Shown here: piece by piece, positions 1 to 6,965 of the stretch
Position numbering within the stretch: position 1 is the first letter of the stretch
How the letters are laid out: each line of letters opens with the position of its first letter
Origin: Planctomycetota bacterium
Lineage (GTDB): Bacteria > Planctomycetota > Phycisphaerae > WQYP01
Direction of reading: 5' to 3'
DNA length: 20,838 bases
Assembly: GCA_021852225.1 (NCBI GenBank)
Contig: JAJZOA010000106.1
Coordinates: 1-20,838 of the forward strand
Translations under genes and position numbers: made by a program
Notes under the pieces: generated by a model
What the model was told of the DNA's origin: nothing
The model's database searches: none
What the model saw: only the letters and a program-made list of their open reading frames with translations

Positions 1-1
1 T

Positions 2-952
2 GCTGTGCTGCTCTGCGCGTCCTTCCCCGGCGATGCCGAAGATTTTATGTTCGTATTGCGCGGAACAGCCATCGGGCTGGCTATTTTTGCATTGCTTTAC
101 CTCGCTACCCACGGGCACTACCCTGCGGACGACAAAAACTATTGGGGTGCGTTCCTAGGCTCCGGGTTCGTTGTCCTTTTTGAACTATACATGGTTGCCC
201 AGGCCCGAAACGATAAACGCGAATCGCGTCGTTTGACCTGGGCGATCCTGCTTGTGGCCGCAGCTTTATTGATCACCGTATCGCGCGGCGGCTGGCTGGA
301 GGCCGCCGCTGGCACACTTATCGTCCTTTCAATGCGCGGCAGGCTTGCAGTCGCCTTTCGCATCGGGATGGTGTTGACGCCGTTGATCCTAATTCTCTGG
401 CTCACATTGCCGAGGGCGAAGCAGGACTATGCCTTTGATCTTTCCCGGCACAATTTTGACGTGAAAACCCGCTTCTGGACGATTGACGAAACCTGGGCGG
501 CGTTCAAGCAACACCCCATTCTTGGCGTCGGCGTCCAGTTGCGCAAAAAAATCAACGCAGTAAACGTGGCAACCGTGACCCTGGCGGAAACAGGGGTTCA
601 GGGGCTGGCCGCGTTTATCCTTCTGCAAGCGGTTGTCCTGATCGCATCGTGGCGGCTGCACTACAAATTTGCGCCCACCGACCCCCGGCTCACTCCGGTC
701 ATATTGGCTGGTGCGCTAATAACATGCCGCCTGCTGCACGGCTTGGTCGATATTTATTGGAGTCGTGGGCCGCTACTTTGGGCATTCTGCGCTGTAGGTA
801 TGATGGCCGCGGTCGGCATTTCACCGCCAAGGCGAAGGCAATCCGCACCGCCGCCCAAAACGCCGCCGCCCGACGCGCAGCCAATCCCGGAAAAGGGCGG
901 GGCGGCGACCGCTCCCGCATACACAAGCGAAACGGCCCCCGGAGGTAACTGA
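2..952 (+). CDS. O-antigen ligase/polymerase-like membrane protein (5' truncated by window edge)
   Basis: Polytopic inner-membrane protein of the O-antigen ligase/Wzy type, which joins or polymerises lipid-linked glycans on the periplasmic side. The frame is open to the left edge. The first possible start in view is GTG at 5, but 315 residues is short for a family usually above 400, so the true start is probably outside. Counting from position 5, hydrophobic segments lie near residues 17-33, 51-66, 79-92, 117-134, 198-215, 228-245 and 257-272. SRGGW at 93-97 and the stretch RFWTIDETW...HPILGVGV at 156-177, followed by LAETG at 193-197, match the family pattern around the large periplasmic loop. 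The C-terminal 40 residues are Pro/Ala rich and probably disordered. The stop overlaps the next start by one base (TGATG), so the two genes are translationally coupled. Exact activity (ligase or polymerase) cannot be told. Confidence 0.8.
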   Translation, partial: AVLLCASFPGDAEDFMFVLRGTAIGLAIFALLYLATHGHYPADDKNYWGAFLGSGFVVLFELYMVAQARNDKRESRRLTWAILLVAAALLITVSRGGWLEAAAGTLIVLSMRGRLAVAFRIGMVLTPLILILWLTLPRAKQDYAFDLSRHNFDVKTRFWTIDETWAAFKQHPILGVGVQLRKKINAVNVATVTLAETGVQGLAAFILLQAVVLIASWRLHYKFAPTDPRLTPVILAGALITCRLLHGLVDIYWSRGPLLWAFCAVGMMAAVGISPPRRRQSAPPPKTPPPDAQPIPEKGGAATAPAYTSETAPGGN

Positions 953-2091
953 TGAAGGTAGCACTGTCATTTCCGGGGGCGCACCGCCGCGGCGGCGTTG
1001 AACGCGTGATGTTTGAGTGCGCCAATTTTCTGGCGGCGAGGGGGCATGAGGTCCACGTGTATGCCCTGGACTGGGAACAAATGCCGGACATTACCTACCA
1101 CAAGGTAACCGTGCCCAGGGGCCTTGGATTCACCTTCGGCCAGCGGCATAAAGACGCCTGCACAGCCATGCTTCAGCACGAAAAGTTCGACGTTCTTAAT
1201 ACCCATGGCTGTGTTTGTCCCACCGGCGGCGTAGAGTGGGTGCAAAGCGTCCACCATGCTTGGCTTCAGGAGGCAAAACAATTCCGCCCCCCCATGTCCA
1301 TGGCCCGCTGGAAACAGCGGCTCAATCCTGTTCACCCGGTCTTACTCCGCCTGGAAAAAGAGCACTACCGCCGGGGAAATTATCGCCGGTTAATTGCCAC
1401 CACCGCCCGCGTACGCCAGGATCTGCACCATTATTTTGGCGTGCCGGAAAGTGATGTGGAAATCGTGCCCAACGGCTTTTCCGCCACCGAATTTAACCCC
1501 CAGAAGCGTGCTCAGTTACGGTCGGCCATGCGGGAAAAGCTGGGGCTGAATCCGGGGCACACCGCGTTGCTGCTGGTCGCCAACGAATTGCCCCGCAAGG
1601 GCTACCCCACCCTTCTTGGAGCCATGCGTATCCTTAACGATAAAAACCTGCGGCTGATTGTTGTGGGCAGGCCCCCCGTTGAAATTGTGAAACAGCAGGC
1701 TGCGGCGGCCGGGCTTGCGGATCAGGTGCTGGCCTTGGGAAGTTCCGGAGATGTCGCGGCAATGCACGCGGCCGCCGATCTCTTCGTGCTGCCAACACAA
1801 TACGAGGCATTTTGCCTTGCCATATTGGAATCCTTGGGAAGCGGGCTGCCGGTTATCACCAGCGGCGTGCCCGGGGCGCGGGATGCGATTGTGCCCGGCA
1901 GAAACGGCTTTATTGTCGAGGACCCGAAAGATGCCGAGGGCCTGGCCGCCGCACTTCGACCGCTATTGAATAAGGACGCCCAAGCCGCCCTTTCCGCCAC
2001 CACGCCCGCCACCGTGGCCGACTACACCTGGGACAAAATCCTGTTGCGCTATGAGAATATTCTTTTGGCTAACGCCGCCAAACCAGTCTGA
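952..2091 (+). CDS. GT4-family glycosyltransferase
   Basis: Cytoplasmic retaining glycosyltransferase with a GT-B fold, transferring a sugar from a nucleotide donor to a growing glycan. The 379-residue length is normal. The N-terminal acceptor domain opens with MKVALSFPG and a Gly-rich RRGGVERV at residues 12-19. The donor domain starts after VPNGF (172-176). It carries NELPRKGYP at 211-219, where the phosphate-contacting Arg/Lys pair of the family lies, and the EX7E motif in EAFCLAILE (E285 and E293). The start is supported by GGAGG at 941-945, six bases before ATG, and by a one-base overlap with the ligase-like gene. Donor and acceptor sugars cannot be inferred. A repeat island follows directly, with no clear terminator. 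Confidence 0.9.
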   Translation: MKVALSFPGAHRRGGVERVMFECANFLAARGHEVHVYALDWEQMPDITYHKVTVPRGLGFTFGQRHKDACTAMLQHEKFDVLNTHGCVCPTGGVEWVQSVHHAWLQEAKQFRPPMSMARWKQRLNPVHPVLLRLEKEHYRRGNYRRLIATTARVRQDLHHYFGVPESDVEIVPNGFSATEFNPQKRAQLRSAMREKLGLNPGHTALLLVANELPRKGYPTLLGAMRILNDKNLRLIVVGRPPVEIVKQQAAAAGLADQVLALGSSGDVAAMHAAADLFVLPTQYEAFCLAILESLGSGLPVITSGVPGARDAIVPGRNGFIVEDPKDAEGLAAALRPLLNKDAQAALSATTPATVADYTWDKILLRYENILLANAAKPV

Positions 2092-2466
2092 TGAGCGGGT
2101 AGGAATCGTGAATCACCGATCAACGGTCTTTGGCCAGCCGCGCGGGTTTACACAGAGGCCACGGAGAATACGACATTAATCCACAGATTAACACAGATTA
2201 ACGACGAGAACGGATTCACCACAAAGAGACGGTTTGATCCACAGATTTACACAGATGAACACAGATTAACGACGACTAAATTTACCGCAAAGAAAGACGA
2301 CGCTATCCACAGATTGACACAGATGAACACAGATTGACGAAGGCGAAGATAGACCGCATAACGCGAATTATTAATAGCTTTTATTCCTTCCCGTCCCGTG
2401 CGGTAAATTCCGCGTGGTTGTTAAGTTAATCTTTAATTGTTGCACATTGATGCCTACGGCGTGCCC
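2092..2466. other. Intergenic stretch holding repeat island A
   Basis: This 375-base gap between two GT4 genes holds no credible gene. Its middle part (about 2145-2345) is a repeat array, described separately. The last 100 bases are AT-rich (for example ATTATTAATAG near 2365) and could hold a promoter for the downstream gene, but I could not pick one convincing -35/-10 pair. No T-tailed hairpin is obvious after the upstream stop. Confidence 0.6.
2145..2345 (+). repeat. Repeat island A: three degenerate CCACAGATT units
   Basis: Three units begin with CCACAGATT at 2181, 2239 and 2307. Each continues with short tandem words of the type (A/T)ACACAGAT and GAACACAGATT, then a GACGA tail. Units are separated by degenerate spacers such as ACCACAAAGAGACGG and ACCGCAAAGAAAGACG. 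A partial unit (CACAGAGGCCACGGAG) leads the array. Start-to-start spacing is 58 and 68 bases, not multiples of three, so the array cannot be read through in one frame. The same family recurs inside the next gene and around the toxin/antitoxin pair. Confidence 0.9.
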
Positions 2467-4347
2467 ATGAATGTACTTCTATTGACTGATGCCGACGTTT
2501 ACGCCGGCACAGAAGCGCATATTTTTGACCTGGCCTGCGCATTGCGCGGCCAGGGAATTGTGGCGACCGTCGCCTGTCCTGTGCCCGCTCCGCTGGCTGA
2601 TAAAGCCCAGGCGGCGGGTATTCGCGTGCTGCCGGTGGCCAAACGGCGCATGCCGGATATTGCCGCCATTCGCACGCTGGCCGCTGAACTTCGCGCCGGT
2701 CGGGTGGACATTATTCACGCACACAACGGCCGCACCCATCTGCTGGCCGTGGCCGCCATGAAACGCGCCGGCCGCGGCAGCGTTGTGGCCACGCAGCATT
2801 TCCTTGCCCCCAACCGCACCGGCCGCCGCGGCCCGAAGGCCTGGCTGGCCACACGTTTGCACCGCTGGGCGGAACATAACACCGCCGCGTTTATCGCCAT
2901 TTCGCAGGCCGTGCGCGACGCGATGCTGACCCGGCACGATGCGCCCCAAGATAAAATAACCGTCGTGCATAACGGAATTCGCGATGCGGATTCCGTTGTG
3001 AAGAAAACAGAAGAAAACGGAGGCCAAACGCGTCCGAATTCTTCTGCATCCAGTCTTCTGCCTTCTAGCTTTTCATTGACCAGTGATCAGCGATTATTGG
3101 TCAATGAAAATCGCCGCAACGTTTTTTGCGCAGCCCGCCTGCAAAAAGAAAAAGATATTCCCACGCTGATCAAAGCGTTTGCGCTGCTGCAGCAGCAGCA
3201 GAAGAAGACAGAAGCCAGAAGTCAGAAAACAGATGCCGGCTTGGCCGCAGAGAATGCGACGAATAATCCACAGATTTACACAGATTTACACAGATTGGCG
3301 ACGACGACGAAGGCGACAAAAGATAACGATTTAGCCACAAAGAATACCACGAATAATCCACAGATTTACACAGATGAACACAGATCGACGAGGGCGACGG
3401 ATGAGACAAAAGAAAAGCCGGCAAGCGCCGCGCTTCAAAGCTCATTTAACTCCTCGCACCGCCAAACGGTTGGTTGCGACGCTGTGGCGTTGCCCGCGTT
3501 GCTTATCGCTGGTGAAGGCGACCAACGGCCCGAAATCGAAAAACTCATCGAATTACTGTTCGCGGGAATGAAGAAAGCAGAAGACGATTTAGCCACAGAG
3601 AATGCGACGAATAATCCACAGATTAACACAGATTCGCACAGATTAACGACGGCGAACGAGAAAAAAGCCAGAGGGCAAAAAACAGAAATTGGCTCAGACA
3701 CAGAGAATACCACGAATAATCCACAGATTAACACAGATGATCACAGATTAACGGGGGCGACGAAGGAGACAAAAGATAACGGCTTGGCCCCAGATAATGC
3801 GGCGAATAATCCACAGATTAACACAGATTCGCACAGATTAACCAAAAGTCAGCCGGAAAAGAATCTAGCACCTGGCACCATGCACCTGGAAGAAAACGGA
3901 AGCGAAGCGCTTCAAAATAATTTGACAATTGATCATTGCTCATTGCCCATTAAAAAGCCGCCCGTGCGGCTTTTAGGCTTCCGTCGCGACATTCCGGCCC
4001 TTATGTCTGCCTGCGATATTTTCGTACTGCCCGCGCCCGCCGAGCCTTTCGGTCTGGTGCTGCTGGAGGCAATGGCCATGGGCAAACCGGTTATCGCCGC
4101 CAACGCCGGCGGCCCGTGCGAAATAGTGGTTCACGGCCAAACTGGCTTGCTGTTTGAGCCGGGCAATCCCCAAAGTTTGGCCGCCGCAATTGCGGACCTC
4201 TTGAACAATCCTGAAAAAGCCCGCGCCATGGGTGCGGCGGGCCGCCAGCGGTTTGAAGAGCACTTCACTGCCGGCAGAATGGCCGCACAAGTCGCGGCAA
4301 TATATGCCGCCGTGGCGACACGGAAGCATAAAGAACCTGGCATCTAA
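2467..4347 (+). CDS. GT4-family glycosyltransferase carrying three in-frame repeat-derived insertions
   Basis: GT-B glycosyltransferase of family GT4, stretched to 626 residues. ATG at 2467 is preferred because MNVLLLTDADVYAGTE is a typical GT4 opening; an in-frame TTG at 2437 would add ten untypical residues. Core blocks are the acceptor domain (1-175, ending VHNGIRDAD), FCAARLQKEKD at about 220-230, ALLIAGEGD at about 344-352, VRLLGFRRD at about 500-508, and EPFGLVLLE with the EX7E pair E526/E534. Between these core blocks lie three foreign-looking segments at residues 176-217, 242-342 and 367-498. They are Asn/Thr/Lys/Gln rich, and five of their copies encode variants of NNPQINTDxHRLT. Removing them leaves roughly 375 residues, a normal GT4 length, with every motif in order. 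The insertions fall where GT4 proteins have loops, so the enzyme may still work, but this is inferred. A pseudogene kept open by chance is the main alternative. Confidence 0.85.
   Translation: MNVLLLTDADVYAGTEAHIFDLACALRGQGIVATVACPVPAPLADKAQAAGIRVLPVAKRRMPDIAAIRTLAAELRAGRVDIIHAHNGRTHLLAVAAMKRAGRGSVVATQHFLAPNRTGRRGPKAWLATRLHRWAEHNTAAFIAISQAVRDAMLTRHDAPQDKITVVHNGIRDADSVVKKTEENGGQTRPNSSASSLLPSSFSLTSDQRLLVNENRRNVFCAARLQKEKDIPTLIKAFALLQQQQKKTEARSQKTDAGLAAENATNNPQIYTDLHRLATTTKATKDNDLATKNTTNNPQIYTDEHRSTRATDETKEKPASAALQSSFNSSHRQTVGCDAVALPALLIAGEGDQRPEIEKLIELLFAGMKKAEDDLATENATNNPQINTDSHRLTTANEKKARGQKTEIGSDTENTTNNPQINTDDHRLTGATKETKDNGLAPDNAANNPQINTDSHRLTKSQPEKNLAPGTMHLEENGSEALQNNLTIDHCSLPIKKPPVRLLGFRRDIPALMSACDIFVLPAPAEPFGLVLLEAMAMGKPVIAANAGGPCEIVVHGQTGLLFEPGNPQSLAAAIADLLNNPEKARAMGAAGRQRFEEHFTAGRMAAQVAAIYAAVATRKHKEPGI
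2992..3117 (+). repeat. In-frame insertion 1 in the GT4 gene (residues 176-217)
   Basis: About 42 residues sit between VHNGIRDAD and the first strand of the donor domain (NVFCAARL). The DNA looks like intergenic repeat words of other families: AAGAAAACAGAAGAAAACGG, CTTCTGCATCCAGTCTTCTG, and a stretch near 3078-3112 built from ATTGACCAGTGATCAGCG and TTATTGGTCAATGAAAA. These differ from the CCACAGATT family, so at least two repeat types have entered this gene. The reading frame stays open throughout. Confidence 0.65.
3190..3492 (+). repeat. In-frame insertion 2 in the GT4 gene: two CCACAGATT units (residues 242-342)
   Basis: This insertion lies between the helix TLIKAFALL and the strand PALLIAGEG, where GT4 proteins usually have about ten residues. 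It starts with a (CAG)4 tract coding for Gln, followed by AGAAG/CAGAAG words. Two full repeat units follow, with CCACAG beginning at 3268 and 3358, exactly 90 bases apart. Both have the left arm (GCC)ACAGAGAAT-like and GCGACGAATAAT or ACCACGAATAAT. They encode NNPQIYTD followed by LHR or EHR. Confidence 0.85.
3565..3960 (+). repeat. In-frame insertion 3 in the GT4 gene: three CCACAGATT units (residues 367-498)
   Basis: About 132 residues separate EIEKLIELLFA from PVRLLGFRRD, where the family usually has 10-20. Three units begin CCACAG at 3616, 3721 and 3811, spaced 105 and 90 bases apart. They encode NNPQINTD followed by SHRLT, DHRLT and SHRLT. The insertion ends with other repeat-like words: GCACCTGGCACCATGCACCT near 3869, and TTGACAATTGATCATTGCTC with ATTGCCCATT near 3922-3951. 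All lie in one frame without a stop. Confidence 0.85.
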
Positions 4348-4363
4348 AATCTGGAAAAGAGCG

Positions 4364-4470
4364 ATTCACCACGAAGAAAGACGACGCCATCCACAGATTA
4401 ACACAGATGAACACAGATTGACGACAACCAGCCGATTAGCCACAGGGGACGCAGGGTTACGCAGAACATA
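4364..4470 (+). repeat. Short repeat segment between the GT4 gene and the toxin gene
   Basis: One unit with CCACAGATT at 4391 follows the word TTCACCACGAAGAAAGACG and ends in GACGACAACC. It is followed by GCCACAGGGGACGCAGGG, another degenerate repeat word. It closes the 4348-4544 gap together with about 75 bases of unique sequence just before the toxin gene. Confidence 0.8.
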
Positions 4471-4544
4471 ACTCCCAGTTCATTGGATAAGATTCTTGAC
4501 CTGCAAACCGCTCGTTGACATGTTGTAACTTATAGGATACACTT

Positions 4545-4880
4545 TTGCAGACGATTGAGGTTCGTCACTATTGCACGGCGGGTGGCCGAGTCATCGTAGG
4601 AGAATGGTTGCGCACTTTGCGCGATCAGAACGCCAAGGCGCGGATCATCACGCGGTTTTCCAGGCTGTCGCTGGGAAATTTTGGTGACCATAAGCCCATC
4701 CGCGACGGAGTCTGGGAATTGCGAATCGAAGCGGGACCGGGGTATCGCGTGTATTACGCCATGGCTGATAAAACCTGCGTCCTTCTCCTGTGTGGTGGCG
4801 ATAAACGGAAGCAGACCGCGGATATTGAACGTGCAGTGGAATATTGGAAAGATTATAAGATAAGGACGGCAACACCATGA
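4545..4880 (+). CDS. RelE/HigB-like toxin (putative addiction module killer protein family)
   Basis: Small toxin of the RelE/ParE superfamily, Gp49-like subgroup (COG3657 type), whose members act in the cytoplasm, typically by cleaving mRNA at the ribosome. The 111 residues follow the family pattern: IEVRHYCTAGG near the N-terminus, EWLRTLRDQNAKARI (20-34), then LGNFGDHKPI (43-52), VWELRIEAGPGYRVYY (56-71) and LLLCGGDKRKQ (80-90), ending DIERAVEYWKDY. The start is TTG at 4545, backed by AGGA at 4534-4537 with seven bases of spacing; the only nearby upstream ATG (4520) runs into a stop. The toxin precedes the antitoxin and overlaps it by four bases (ATGA), the usual order for this subgroup. 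Activity is not proven, but no key block is missing. The pair is flanked on both sides by repeat islands. Confidence 0.9.
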   Translation: MQTIEVRHYCTAGGRVIVGEWLRTLRDQNAKARIITRFSRLSLGNFGDHKPIRDGVWELRIEAGPGYRVYYAMADKTCVLLLCGGDKRKQTADIERAVEYWKDYKIRTATP

Positions 4881-5203
4881 AACGCCGAGCCAGTGTATCC
4901 AATGATGAGGTCATTATTGCCGAGATTCGGGACAATCCTGAATTTGCGGCTGCATATCTGGCTGCGGCTATGGAAAGTACCGACCAGCCGGGCGTTCTGC
5001 TTATCGCCCTTCGCCAAATTGCCGAGGCCCGCGGCGGCATGGCCCGGATTGCCAAAGAGGCCGGATTACAAAGGGAAAGTCTGTATCGGGCGTTGTCCAA
5101 ACGCGGGAACCCGCGACTGACCACACTGCTGGCGGTTATACAAGCCTTGGGGATGAACCTAACGGTCGGCCGGCTTAACAAACAATGTTCGAAAAGCATA
5201 TAG
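4877..5203 (+). CDS. HTH antitoxin (putative addiction module antidote protein family)
   Basis: Partner antitoxin of the preceding toxin, of the COG3636/HigA-like type. It should bind and neutralise the toxin and repress the shared promoter. The 108 residues contain the family segments NPEFAAAYLAAAME (20-33) and GVLLIALRQIAEARGGM (39-55). An XRE-type helix-turn-helix follows at about 53-80, with IAKEAGLQRESLYRALS and GNPRLTTLLAVIQALGMNL. ATG at 4877 overlaps the toxin stop by four bases, so translation is coupled. Unusual for this family is only the short basic tail NKQCSKSI. A repeat-rich gap of about 800 bases follows. Confidence 0.9.
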   Translation: MKRRASVSNDEVIIAEIRDNPEFAAAYLAAAMESTDQPGVLLIALRQIAEARGGMARIAKEAGLQRESLYRALSKRGNPRLTTLLAVIQALGMNLTVGRLNKQCSKSI

Positions 5204-5335
5204 CAGCCACCGCGACCGATTTGAATAATCCGCGCGTGGCTCATTTCCCCGCGTTTCTCCGCGTCAGGTGTGGAAAATTCCGCTTGGGAACAGCGCCGAC
5301 CAAATAACATTTCACCGTAGAGGACAATGAAAATA

Positions 5336-5818
5336 CGGCGGATAATCCACAGATTTACACAGAGGCCACGGGGAATACGACGAATAATCCACAGATTTAC
5401 ACAGATTTGCACAGATTAACGACGACTAAATTTAACACAAAAAAAAAGACGATGCCATCCACAGATTAACACAGATGAACACAGATTAACGACGACAACT
5501 GATTTACCACGAAGGCACGAAGACACGAAGGACGCGGCGAAGGATTTAGAAGTTAGAAGTCAGAAGTTAGAAGAGGACGATTCACCACGAAGAGACGGTT
5601 TGATCCACAGATTAACGACGACTAAATTTAACACAAAAAAAACGATGCCATCCACAGATTAACACAGATTTCCACAGATTGACGACGAGAACGGATTTAC
5701 CACAAAGAGACGGTTTGATCCACAGATTTACACAGATGAACACAGATTGACGACGGCAACGGATTTACCACGAAGAGACGGTTTGATCCACAGATGAACA
5801 CAGATTTGCACAGATTAA
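5336..5818 (+). repeat. Repeat island B: seven forward CCACAG units
   Basis: Units start with CCACAG at 5347, 5389, 5459, 5605, 5652, 5720 and 5788. Spacings are 42, 70, 146, 47, 68 and 68 bases, so a period near 68-70 is visible, with truncated and expanded copies. The spacers reuse the same words: AACGACGACTAAATTTAACA (twice), ACCACGAAGAGACGGTTTGA, ACCACAAAGAGACGG, ATGCCATCC. The 146-base gap contains two further word types: ACGAAGGCACGAAGACACGA near 5510, and a tandem of TTAGAAG/TCAGAAG at about 5546-5573. Confidence 0.92.
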
Positions 5819-5859
5819 GGGCGACCATAATTAATATTTTACAGGCTAAAGCCCTGTGT

Positions 5860-5957
5860 AGATCTGTGGATAATCGTTCGCCAAATTCGTATCCCTAATC
5901 CTCTAGCTGTTTATTTAAATCTGTGTGAATCTGTGCGAATCTGTGGATAATCCGTCA
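5860..5957 (-). repeat. Inverted copies of the CCACAGATT repeat
   Basis: Here the same family is in reverse orientation, read as AATCTGTG words. One short copy ends at 5873 and one full copy spans about 5918-5957 (AATCTGTGTGAATCTGTG, then CGAATCTGTGG). The full copy can pair with the last forward copy at 5788-5816 at 24 of 29 positions. Between them, 5841-5857 (ACAGGCTAAAGCCCTGT) is a small hairpin. Both inverted copies contain TGTGGATAA (5865-5873 and 5942-5950). Confidence 0.85.
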
Positions 5958-6002
5958 CATTCTCTTCGCCCCCTGTTTGCTTTATGAATCGCAGCGCCCA
6001 TC

Positions 6003-6965
6003 ATGATATCCATATTAATTATATCTTTTAACACCCGCGACCTGACGCTCCGTTGCCTAGAATCCGTCTTTGCGTGCGCCGACGGTTTCGACCTTGAAGT
6101 TATCGTGGTGGACAACGCCTCGGCCGACGGTTCACCCCAGGCCATTGAACAGCAGTTTCCGCAGGTAAAGCTGATTCGTAATCCGACCAACGCCGGATTT
6201 GGCGCGGCGAACAATATTGCCATGGCCGCCGCCCATCCCTCCGCCGATTTTTTCCTGCTTCTTAACAGCGACGCGTTCCTTTCACCCGGTGCGCTGAAAG
6301 CCATGATGTCCATCCTGGAAGCCCAGCCGGCGGTTGGCCTGGTTGGCCCACGGCTGGAATATGCGCCCGGAAAACTTCAGCAGTCCGTTTATTATTTCCC
6401 ATCACCGGGGCGGGCCTGGCTGGAAAGCCTGTGGATTACCGCCATCGCCCCCGTTCGCTGTGGCTGGGATGACCTGCGGCACTGGCCGCACGATTCGGAT
6501 TGGCTTTGCCCCTGGGTTATCGGCGCCTGCATGCTGGTGCGGCGAAAAGTCTATACCCAGGTTGGCGGCTTTGACGAAGCCATGTTCATGTATGCCGAAG
6601 AAACCGATTGGCAGAAAAGGATCGCCAACGCCGGCTGGAAAATTGCCTTTACGCACCGCGCGGTTGTCGCCCATTTGGGTGGGGCCAGCAGTGCCAACTC
6701 TAAGCCCAAAATAAGCCGCATGGCACTGGAAAGCCACAATTACTTTATTCGCAAGCACCACGGCTGGGCGGGTCTTTTCAGTTTCCGGATTGCCAACATT
6801 TGCGGGGCCATAGCCCGCATTTTATTCTGGACACTGATTCGCGTGGCAAAATCCGCACGCCGCCAACAGGCCGCCGGAAAAATCAGCCTGTACAAATATA
6901 TCGCGCTTCAGCAATCGCGATCGTTGCTGTGCAAAACTCATGGGAACACACCCGTCAATAAATAA
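6003..6965 (+). CDS. GT2-family glycosyltransferase (rhamnosyltransferase-like)
   Basis: Inverting GT-A glycosyltransferase of family GT2, resembling WbbL-type rhamnosyltransferases of O-antigen loci; the sugar is not certain. Seen in the 320 residues are the opening ISILIISFNTRDL, the nucleotide-binding VVDNAS at 35-40, NPTNAGFGAANN at 60-71, the DxD-equivalent NSD at 88-90, and IGACMLVRR at 173-181. FDEAMFMYAEETDW at 190-203 has the acidic pair of the family catalytic region, and H224 follows in AHLGG. The tail after residue 255 has a hydrophobic stretch (about 260-280) that could tie it to the membrane. ATG at 6003 begins the conserved first strand, though no Shine-Dalgarno site precedes it. 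It lies just downstream of the inverted repeat copies, and its end overlaps the longest possible start of the next gene. Confidence 0.9.
   Translation: MISILIISFNTRDLTLRCLESVFACADGFDLEVIVVDNASADGSPQAIEQQFPQVKLIRNPTNAGFGAANNIAMAAAHPSADFFLLLNSDAFLSPGALKAMMSILEAQPAVGLVGPRLEYAPGKLQQSVYYFPSPGRAWLESLWITAIAPVRCGWDDLRHWPHDSDWLCPWVIGACMLVRRKVYTQVGGFDEAMFMYAEETDWQKRIANAGWKIAFTHRAVVAHLGGASSANSKPKISRMALESHNYFIRKHHGWAGLFSFRIANICGAIARILFWTLIRVAKSARRQQAAGKISLYKYIALQQSRSLLCKTHGNTPVNK

Larger units (their letters stand above)
5204..6002. other. Long intergenic region, mostly repeat island
   Basis: No gene is credible in these 799 bases. Open frames here are short and follow repeat words. The first 130 bases are mostly unique and include CCCCGCGTTTCTCCGCGTC, another common repeat-like word. 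From about 5336 to 5818 the CCACAGATT repeats run forward, and from about 5860 to 5957 they run in the opposite direction. The last 45 bases before the GT2 gene hold no obvious promoter or Shine-Dalgarno site. Confidence 0.7.

Noticed and set aside
2479..3027. A 182-codon open frame on the - strand of the GT4 gene
   Set aside because: It lies opposite the conserved N-terminal domain of a clear GT4 enzyme. GC-rich coding sequence commonly gives such shadows.
4515..4543. TTGACA and TACACT, 17 bases apart, as promoter of the toxin gene
   Set aside because: The presumed -10 overlaps the region between the AGGA site and the TTG start, so the transcript would begin after the start codon. A promoter further upstream is more likely.
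4648..5412. A 254-codon open frame on the - strand over the toxin/antitoxin pair, starting with MQICVNLWIIRR
   Set aside because: It is antisense to two well-recognised genes, and its start comes from the repeat read in reverse. The product shows no family pattern.
5204..6002. CRISPR array or replication origin in the repeat island
   Set aside because: Units are degenerate, spacers are repeated words rather than unique sequences, and no cas genes are nearby. DnaA-like words occur in the repeats, but there is no dnaA/dnaN context, and copies also lie inside a gene.
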